From NCBI RefSeq assembly GCF_020520425.1, contig NC_079492.1:72221671-72285670 (forward strand): DNA of 64,000 nt, given 5' to 3'. Source of the stretch: Spinacia oleracea (Eukaryota > Streptophyta > Magnoliopsida > Caryophyllales > Amaranthaceae). The notes under the pieces were generated by a model. That model was not told the origin of the DNA and searched no databases. It saw only the letters and a list, made by a program, of their open reading frames with translations. Made by a program: the position numbers and the translations under genes. Shown here in pieces: positions 56,548-64,000 of this stretch (the stretch's first letter is position 1; each line of letters starts with the position of its first letter).

Positions 56548-59500
56548 ATGGTTATTTATTTGTTTATTCTTTTCAATTGTAGTTTTAACTATGGCAAACA
56601 ACAATTCATTCAACATTCGATCAATTCTCGAAAAGGAGAAGTTGACTGGCAAAGGAACTTGCAAATAGTTCTTATGCAGGAAGAAAAGGAGTATGTCCTG
56701 GAAGAGGCGATGCCCGAAGCCGCAGGCGAAGGGGTCACTCAGGCAGCCCTCAATCGTTGGATTGATGCCAACAAGGATGTGAAATGTCTAATGCTTGCAA
56801 CCATGAGTGCAGATCTACAGAAAACTTTCATCAACTCAGATGCTTTCACAATCATCAGTGAGTTAAAGAACATGTTCCAAGATCTGGCTCGAGTCGAAAG
56901 ATTCGAGACTCATAGGCAAATTCTTGAGACCAAACTTAAGAAAGGCGAGCCCGTAAGTCCACATGTTCTCAAAATGATTGGACTCATTGAGAATATGAGT
57001 CGGCTGGATCAACAATTCTCTCAGGAAATGGCTGTAGACACCATCCTCCATTCTCTTCATAGCGGGTATGATCAGTTCAAACTGAACTACAGTATGAATA
57101 GTCTGGACAAAATGCTCACTGAGCTTCACGGTATGCTGAAGACCGCTGAAAAGACGCTCAAAAGTGATACGCAAGATGTGCTTATGGTGCGTGGGGGAAA
57201 GTTCAAGAAATCTGGAAAGAAGAGGAATGCTAAGAAAGGTGGCAACAAGGCCAGCCAAACTAAGCAACCAGCTGGCGCCAAATCTGAAAAGAGGAAGGTC
57301 AGTCAACCCACTTCTGAATCTGAATGCTTCTACTGCAAGAAGAAGGGGCATTGGAAGAGAGATTGCTTGAAGCTAAAGGAAGATCAGAAGAACGGAACAG
57401 TCGTTCCATCTTCAGGTATTTTCGTTATAGACTGTATACTTGCTAATTCAACTTCTTGGGTATTAGATACAGGTTGTGGCTCACACTTATGTTCCAATCC
57501 ACAGGGACTAAGAAGAAGTAGAACGTTAAGCAAGGGTGAAGTCGACCTACGAGTGGGAAATGGAGCACGGATTGCTGCATTAGCTGTAGGAACTTATTAT
57601 TTGTCGTCGCCCTCTGGGCTAGTTTTAGAACTGGAAGAGTGTTTCCATGTTCCAAGTCTTACTAAAAACATCATTTCTGTTTCTTGCTTAGATGCTAAGG
57701 GATTTTCCTTTTTAATAAAAGACAATAGTTGTTCGTTTTATTTTAAAGAGATGTTTTATGGATCTGCTAGATTAGTCAATGTACTTTATTTACTAGATCA
57801 CGACAAACAAGTTTATAACATAAATACCAAAAAGGCCAAAAAGGATGATTCAGATCTCACCTATCTGTTGCATTGTCGATTAGGCCATATTAACTTGAAA
57901 CGCATGGAAAGACTTCAAAAAGAAGGAATTCTAGAACCATTTGACTTAGAGGATTATGGTAAGTGCGAATCATGTTTACTTGGCAAAATGACAAAGCAAC
58001 CTTTCTCTAAAGTTGGAGAAAGAGCAACTGAACTATTGGGTTTAATCCATACAGATGTATGTGGACCAATGAGTACAAATGCTAGGGGTGGTTTCAGCTA
58101 CTTTATCACTTTCACTAATGACTTCAGTAGATATGGTTATGTCTACCTAATGAAGCATAAGTCTGAATCCTTTGACAAATTCAAGGAATTTCAGAGTGAA
58201 GTAGAGAATCAATTAGGCAAGAAGATTAAAGCATTGCGGTCTGATAGAGGCGGTGAATATCTGAGCTATGAATTTGATGACCATCTGAAAGAATGTGGAA
58301 TTCTATCAGAATTGACTCCTCCTGGAACACCACAATGGAACGGTGTATCGGAACGGAGGAACAGAACCTTGCTAGACATGGTTAGGTCAATGATGGGTCA
58401 GGCCGAACTTCCAATAGAATTTTGGAAACATGCACTAAATACAGCTGCACTGACTATAAATAGAGCTCCGTCTAAAGCTGTTGAAAAGACTCCATATGAG
58501 TTATGGTTTGGAAAGCCTCCAAAAGTGTATTTTCTTAAGATTTGGGGATGTGAAGTATACGTCAAGCGATTAATTTCAGACAAACTTCATCCAAAATCTG
58601 ACAAATGTATCCTTGTGGGCTATCCAAAGGAAACAAAGGGGTATTACTTCTACAATACATCTGAGAACAAGGTGTTTGTTGCTCGAGATGGTATCTTTTT
58701 GGAAAAGAATCACATTTCCAAAATGACAAGTGGGAGAAAAGTAGACCTCGAAGAAATTCGAGTCGAACAACAAACTCTAGAGAATGCTCAAGATGACATT
58801 CAAGATGAAACTCAGAGATCTTTAGAAGTATCTGGTGAGAATCATGGTCAATCTAGAGATGTAACCCCGCGTAGATCGCAAAGATATAGATCTCAACCGG
58901 AAAGGTACTTAGGTATTTTGACGAACGAGAGCTATGATGTTCTATTACTTGAAAGTGATGAACCTGCGACTTACAAACAAGCTATGACGAGCCCTAGCTC
59001 CAAGAAATGGCAAGAAGCCATGCAATCTGAATTAGACTCCATGTCAGAAAACCAAGTATGGGATTTGGTCGATTTGCCAGATGGCTACCAAGCCATTGGA
59101 AGCAAATGGGTTTTCAAACTGAAAAAGGACAAGGATGGGAAACTTGAAGTTTTCAAAGCTAGATTGGTTGCAAAAGGTTACAGGCAAGTCCACGATGTGG
59201 ATTACGATGAAACCTTTTCACCAGTTGCAATGCTAAAATCTATTCGGATAATGTTAGCAATCGCTGCATATTACGATTACGAAATATGGCAGATGGATGT
59301 CAAAACCGCTTTCTTAAACGACATTTTAACAGAAACTGTGTTTATGACACAGCCTGAAGGTTTTGAGGATCCAAAGAATGCTAAAAAGGTATGCAAGCTA
59401 AAGAAATCAATCTACGGATTGAAGCAGGCATCCAGGAGCTGGAATATACGTTTTGATGAAGCAGTCAGTGACTTTGGTTTCATCAAGAGCGCAGACGAAT

Positions 59501-60411
59501 CTTGTGTATACAAGAAGGTCAGTGGGAGCAAAATTGCTTTCCTAGTATTATATGTGGATGACATATTACTTATCGGAAATGACATTCCTATGTTGAACTC
59601 TATCAAGATTTGGCTTGGGAAATGTTTTTCGATGAAGGATCTAGGAGAAGCACAGTACATATTGGGCATCAAGATTTACAGAGATAGATCTAAAAAGATG
59701 ATTGGACTTAGTCAAAGCACTTATATCAATAAGGTGCTTGAAAGGTTCAAGATGGAAGACTCCAAGCGAGGCTACCTACCCATGTCTCATGGAATGACTC
59801 TAAGCAAGACTCAGTGCCCAAAAAAACTTGATGAGCGTAGACGAATGAATGGGATTCCATATGCATCATTGATTGGTTCAATAATGTATGCTATGATATG
59901 TACACGCCCGGATGTTGCGTACGCACTCAGTGCTACGAGCAGATACCAGTCAGACCCAGGAGAGGCACATTGGACTGCTGCCAAGATTATTCTGAAGTGC
60001 CTGAAAAGGCACAAAGATGATTTCCTGGTCTATGGTGGAGATGATGAATTAATTGTTAAAGGCTATACGGACGCAAGTTTCCAAACCGACAAAGATGATT
60101 TCAGATCACAGTCTGGGTTTGTCTTCTGCCTCAACGGAGGTGCAGTAAGCTGGAAAAGTGCTAAGCAAAGCACCATTGCGGATTCTACAACTGAAGCGGA
60201 GTACATTGCTGCACATGAAGCAGCAAAGGAAGCTATATGGCTAAGGAAGTTCATAGGTGAATTTGGTGTAGTCCCCTCCATTAAAGGACCAATGACCTTG
60301 TATTGTGATAATAACGGAGCTATTGCACAGGCAAAGGAGCCTAGACACCACCTAAGAGTCAAGTGTAGACACCTACTTTTGTCCCCATTCCCGAAAGGGA
60401 AGGTTCGATGA
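56548..60411 (+). CDS. Element B gag-pol polyprotein, gag type 2, 3'-truncated
   Basis: One open frame of 1287 codons, of which the last 16 read into the gypsy LTR, so the element's own part ends at 60363. The family's gag start MANNN is at 56591 but in another frame; a small deletion near 56650 displaced it, so the N-terminus is damaged. Domains by residue of this frame: CCHC knuckle CFYCKKKGHWKRDC 260-273; protease LDTGCGSHLC about 307; HHCC finger (LLHCRLGHINL ... CESC); integrase catalytic D503, D566 and E602 with the classic spacing of 35; RT YVDD 1002-1005; RNase H YTDASF about 1174. Pol is nearly identical to element A and complete where A is deleted. The gag is unrelated in sequence to A's. 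Confidence 0.9.
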   Translation: MVIYLFILFNCSFNYGKQQFIQHSINSRKGEVDWQRNLQIVLMQEEKEYVLEEAMPEAAGEGVTQAALNRWIDANKDVKCLMLATMSADLQKTFINSDAFTIISELKNMFQDLARVERFETHRQILETKLKKGEPVSPHVLKMIGLIENMSRLDQQFSQEMAVDTILHSLHSGYDQFKLNYSMNSLDKMLTELHGMLKTAEKTLKSDTQDVLMVRGGKFKKSGKKRNAKKGGNKASQTKQPAGAKSEKRKVSQPTSESECFYCKKKGHWKRDCLKLKEDQKNGTVVPSSGIFVIDCILANSTSWVLDTGCGSHLCSNPQGLRRSRTLSKGEVDLRVGNGARIAALAVGTYYLSSPSGLVLELEECFHVPSLTKNIISVSCLDAKGFSFLIKDNSCSFYFKEMFYGSARLVNVLYLLDHDKQVYNINTKKAKKDDSDLTYLLHCRLGHINLKRMERLQKEGILEPFDLEDYGKCESCLLGKMTKQPFSKVGERATELLGLIHTDVCGPMSTNARGGFSYFITFTNDFSRYGYVYLMKHKSESFDKFKEFQSEVENQLGKKIKALRSDRGGEYLSYEFDDHLKECGILSELTPPGTPQWNGVSERRNRTLLDMVRSMMGQAELPIEFWKHALNTAALTINRAPSKAVEKTPYELWFGKPPKVYFLKIWGCEVYVKRLISDKLHPKSDKCILVGYPKETKGYYFYNTSENKVFVARDGIFLEKNHISKMTSGRKVDLEEIRVEQQTLENAQDDIQDETQRSLEVSGENHGQSRDVTPRRSQRYRSQPERYLGILTNESYDVLLLESDEPATYKQAMTSPSSKKWQEAMQSELDSMSENQVWDLVDLPDGYQAIGSKWVFKLKKDKDGKLEVFKARLVAKGYRQVHDVDYDETFSPVAMLKSIRIMLAIAAYYDYEIWQMDVKTAFLNDILTETVFMTQPEGFEDPKNAKKVCKLKKSIYGLKQASRSWNIRFDEAVSDFGFIKSADESCVYKKVSGSKIAFLVLYVDDILLIGNDIPMLNSIKIWLGKCFSMKDLGEAQYILGIKIYRDRSKKMIGLSQSTYINKVLERFKMEDSKRGYLPMSHGMTLSKTQCPKKLDERRRMNGIPYASLIGSIMYAMICTRPDVAYALSATSRYQSDPGEAHWTAAKIILKCLKRHKDDFLVYGGDDELIVKGYTDASFQTDKDDFRSQSGFVFCLNGGAVSWKSAKQSTIADSTTEAEYIAAHEAAKEAIWLRKFIGEFGVVPSIKGPMTLYCDNNGAIAQAKEPRHHLRVKCRHLLLSPFPKGKVR

Positions 60412-61838
60412 TGAGAACGTAAATCTCCACTTGACAACGCATCTCCTATAAAATAACGAATCTTAATTCCCCTTTTCATTTCACCTGAAACCTGCTATTT
60501 ATTGAAACCTGCTATTTATGGAAACCTGCTAAAAATAGTAATTGCCGTAATGGGTAGTTGTTAAAAGTGGCAAGTCATAAAAGATAGAAACCTGTCAGAA
60601 TTAGGTGTTGCACTCCAACATAAATCCTAAATGAGATAGAAATTACGAGAGAATCCTATTCCTAATATGATTCGAAAGTAAGAGTCACGTATTAATTAAA
60701 ATTCATACGAGCCTAGAGTTCGTAACGGGCCCAGACGCATCCCGTCACAAGGTTAATATGCACTAAAGGACTCAATTAAATCTCAAATACTCCGGATTCT
60801 AGGAATCCGAATCTGACTAAGAAAAACAGCCCAGACCCTCTTTTCAACGCCTGGCTCTGGGCGCCGAAATCTTCAGCGCCCAGGCCTGGGCGCTGAAAAT
60901 ACCTGGTACGTGTTTTTTCCTAATTCCTCGTGGATTAGAGTTCTGCAATTCTATCTTTCCACGAACTCTTTCCTATAAATAGACCCTTAAGTTCGACGTG
61001 AAAGTAACACAACACACAATTATATTCTGAGTATTGACTCTAAACCCCTAAGCCTAAGCCTCACGCGGCAAAACTGATCACGCGTTCTGTCGCAATCGAT
61101 CCATAAATCGAACAGAACGTATCCTGTCCCATAATTTGAGATTCGTTAAATAAAAGGAGAAATAGCAAAGTCAAAGTGGTTAGTTTTCTGAGAACCGTGA
61201 CGCACCTCTCAAGGGTGCGTCGTAATGTGTCCCTTTTCCATGGTTTAATTGCTTTCCTCGCCCTTTTATGAACTGTTAAACTAACTAAAATCTGATTGTT
61301 CGATCACGCTTAATAAATATGATATTTTTGGAAATTGGATTATCATGCTAGGTCCCTTAAAACAATCTAAATCAGATAATCGCGCTCGACCTAGTACTAT
61401 ATGTTGCATATTATTAAAATCAACTCAGATTAGTTTAATAGTTAACGCATGTCCCTTCAATTATTTATGCTGAGCTAGTAAGGATATCCTGCCTCTGGAG
61501 TTATCGAAGAGCGAGTACTCCTCTCGGTAGTTACAGTCCCCCGAACCCTCAATCTCTACCCTGCGGGTGTACGTTGAGCGATCCCCACCACCAGGGATCA
61601 CAAGGGAACCTACGGCCGTCGTGGTCAAACATAATTGCACTCCCTTTATGTCACGATAACCGGGATTTGTCATTTTTTCTCATTGTCGTTAAAAACTGAA
61701 TGGCGACTCCTATATTACTAGTCAATTGGGTGTAAACTCACAGGAAATCCAATTACACTTGATTTGACAAAAAAGAAGCGTCACACCCACGAGGGACGAG
61801 GTCACGCATTAGCCTCGTGCTTTTTCGACCCCCTCACA
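60364..61838 (+). repeat. Gypsy element 5' LTR
   Basis: 1475 bp from tgtagacacctacttttg to cgaccccctcaca. It contains a short palindromic GC motif (ctgggcgccgaaatcttc-type) also present in the LTR at the window start. The leader has a related ctgggcgccagaat word at about 62652. Confidence 0.9.
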
Positions 61839-61839
61839 G

Positions 61840-61857
61840 TGGCGACTCCACTGGGGA
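61840..61857 (+). other. Gypsy element primer-binding site
   Basis: tggcgactccactgggga begins one base after the LTR end. TGGCGAC...GGGGA primer sites are known from Ogre/Tat-type elements. The matching tRNA was not determined. Confidence 0.65.
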
Positions 61858-63077
61858 TAGTGAAGGAAATACTCGTGCTTGTAGGTAATCAAAATAGCCG
61901 AAGGGTGAAACGATCCTACCCCGCGTTTATTTCCCAATCAAGTTGGGACGACCTGAAAATCAGCATATTAATGTGAACGGACAGAACCGCATAACGAATC
62001 TTGGCTCCCTTGGTGTTTCATCTTGGGAGTTGGGACTAAGGATACCCATCGCTAACCGGGGGGTGCATACACTTCGAATGTTGTCCACTCGGCACTTTCG
62101 CTAGTAGTACACCCGTCCCAAACCCAATCGCTCGCCCATTAGGTCCCTCTCGCCTGCATGCCCCCTTGGCTTGCACTTGCGGGTTGGCCTCTTGAGCGAA
62201 ATTCGTCTGCTGAAGACACTACCTCGACCGGGGCATGTGTTGGATCTACGATAGAAGCGGTACCAAGCCAGGCGCAAATAACTACCCATAGAAGCCTATC
62301 ATAAACTACATGACATATTATTATTGCCTCATAATGGAATGTTAGTTATGTGTAGCGAAATATATGATTGTGTGTGAAAAACTGTCCTAGAAAAACCAAC
62401 GACCTTAAAAATTTCCCAAACATTCATAAACCAATTTGTCAAAGAGTTATACCGAAATACGTGTTTCGCAAACCCGAACGATTGCCACAAAAATAAGCGA
62501 CGCTCGGGATGGCCTGTAACGAATCCCACAAACCCTGCACGACGCGTAAAGGACGTTATTAGGCAAGCACGCAAAATCGAAGTCGCGTAAACAAAAGTAG
62601 ACGCAAACAGAAAACGAGAACCAGCCAGGGATGCATTTTCAACGCCCCTGGCTGGGCGCCAGAATTTCTCACGCCCTACGCGGGGCGCTGAAGTTGCTGC
62701 TTGGCCTTCTGGTCAGGCGCAACAGCCTCGGTGCCCGCGCAAAAGGAAAATACGTAGCACAAAAAAAACGTTCGTAAAAAAGAATTGCTACGAGGGCGTA
62801 AGAAAAGCACGCGATTTCAAAAGCGACTCGTAAAAAATTAATAACTCTTTGCGTCGTTGTTAGGCCTCCTACGACGACAATGCTCGGCACTAAAAACCGA
62901 ACATACTAATAATTATTCATGTCACACGGGCAAGTGTTTCGAAAATCCAAAGAATGACCAAAAGAAAAACTAAAAAGAAAGTGTACCCACAAAAGAAAGA
63001 GTGAAAAACCAATAGAGAAGTCGAAGTCTAGACTAAGTAATACTTGAAACTTTGGGACCTAAGCTTTAGCTTATGTT
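61858..63077 (+). other. Gypsy element leader
   Basis: 1.2 kb with no convincing reading frame. It includes an A-rich stretch before gag and the GC word ctgggcgcc. Nothing else recognised. Confidence 0.6.
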
Positions 63078-64000
63078 ATGCATAGGACTGGTCCTGCCAC
63101 TTGGTGCCGATCAGGAAATCAACGGTTAGTGCGCCTCGAAGATACATCGCCAGCACCAGGTTTAGTGACTCCAAGCTCCGTCCGTCATCCCTCATTTCAA
63201 GGATCTCCGCTTCCCCAACCTCGATTCGCACCCTCAAACATGTCCATCGAAGAATTGCAAGAGCAGATGGCTCAAATGTCCCAACTCATGGGCCAACTGA
63301 AAATGGAAAACGAAGCCTTAGCGGCTCCGCAAGCCAAAAACGACCTCGATAACGAGAAGAGGATTGAAAAAATGGTCCTACAGCAAACCATGGGGAGCAA
63401 GTACTTCTCCCTCGATCCTGAACCTTTTCCTGGCAAACTACCAAAAAAGTTTAGTTCGTCGGACTTACCAAAGTTTAAAGCCACGGATAATCCCCGTGAT
63501 CATCTATTGAGCTTTGTGAATGCCATGAACTTGAAAGGCGTGGACAAGTCCATGTATTTACCTGCCTTTCCTTTGTCCTTGAAACCTGTGCCGCTCAAAT
63601 GGTACTATCACCAGGACCCTAAGCTCTTCCCCACTTGGGAAGACTTTGTCAATGTCTTCATCAAGCAATACTCGTCGAACATGGATTTTCAAGTCACCAT
63701 GCGCGAGCTGGAAGTTCTCTTCCAAAAGAAAAAAATGAGGGTTTCACAACCTACTTTGCTAGATGGAGGGATCAGGCGGCCCAACTAATCAATAGGCCTC
63801 CAGAAACAGAATTGGTCCAAAAATTCATTGACAATCTGGACCCGGCCTACAAACAGCACCTTAGGTACCTGGGACTTGACACTTTCAAAAGAGTTTATGA
63901 TGTGGGAATAAAGATCAAGGATGATCTCGCAAAAACAATACAAAGTAAACCCGCATACAAAAGCAATACCTACAACAGGGGAAACACATCCCAAGCCCGA
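63078..64000 (+). pseudogene. Gypsy gag with a homopolymer frameshift
   Basis: From the ATG at 63078 the frame reads a Pro/Ser-rich start, a coiled-coil (MSIEELQEQMAQMSQLMGQL), and the retrotransposon gag core (KFKATDNPRDHLLSFVNAMN, then WEDFVNVFIKQYSSNM). At the A-run 63729-63735 the frame breaks and stops at 63788. The conserved continuation (EGFTTYFARWRDQAAQL, then RPPETELVQKFIDNLDP) goes on in another frame to the window end. One missing A in the run explains this, so it is either a real mutation or a consensus error. Only the gag region is in the window. Confidence 0.82.

Larger units (their letters stand above)
45817..60363 (+). mobile_element. Ty1-copia element B, interrupted twice
   Basis: Same family as element A but in + orientation. 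The 5' LTR starts tgaaggaaataatgccc at 45817 and ends cataacctaaca at 53918, with a CACTA transposon inside. The PBS, leader and gag-pol follow. The coding region is cut at 60363 by a gypsy LTR, so the 3' LTR lies outside the window. The bases before the LTR are cattc, the presumed TSD. Confidence 0.9.
60364..64000 (+). mobile_element. Ty3-gypsy element in copia B, runs off the window
   Basis: Starts with an LTR (60364-61838, TG...CA), then a PBS, a leader and a gag gene. The left flank is tcaag. The internal region resembles Tat/Ogre-type elements by PBS and gag style, which is an inference. Protease, RT and integrase would lie to the right of the window. Confidence 0.88.

Overview
The window is nuclear DNA from a flowering plant, and the gene models point to a eudicot. 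It has spliced GT-AG genes, Ty1-copia, Ty3-gypsy and CACTA elements, LINE and SINE remnants and many MITEs. Wording in the LTRs and leader of the gypsy element resembles repeats I associate with the spinach/beet/amaranth group (Caryophyllales), but that assignment is weak and needs a database search.

Layout. 1-2774: an edge-truncated gypsy LTR sits in a heavily deleted Ty1-copia copy. 2.8-11 kb: gene-free and AT-rich, with a LINE 3' end with target-site duplications (TSDs), a decayed Tork/Tnt1-like copia, a dimeric inverted-end repeat, and a Harbinger-like element swollen by a minisatellite and carrying a nested Stowaway MITE. 11199-17954 (+): a five-exon GDSL esterase/lipase of the EXL type whose introns hold hAT-type MITEs, a SINE and a LINE RNase H fragment. 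19974-29820 (-): a complete ten-exon FREE1/FYVE1 gene (ESCRT-associated FYVE protein, 576 aa). 30179-44565 (+): a FAR1-RELATED SEQUENCE/MULE-transposase-like gene, divergent from FREE1, with repeat-filled introns, two compensating frameshifts, and a recent copia insertion (element A, 33715-44147, TSD ACTTC) between its SWIM-finger exon and a lysine-rich 3' piece.

45632-64000 is a nest of elements. Copia element B (45817 onward, + strand, same family as A) interrupts a minus-strand Arg/Gly-rich reading frame. A 6.77 kb CACTA transposon (46565-53335, TSD GAG) sits in B's 5' LTR. A Ty3-gypsy element (from 60364, running off the window) cuts B's pol in the RNase H region.

Only the GDSL gene and FREE1 look like intact host genes. 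The main unexpected signals are: elements A and B share LTR, leader and pol but carry unrelated gag modules; an inverted AGTTACT/AGTAACT array fills the introns and 3' flank of the FAR1-like gene; and the CACTA transposase is open except for one in-frame TAG. All coordinates, splice sites and domain calls come from reading the sequence; no database or alignment program was run.
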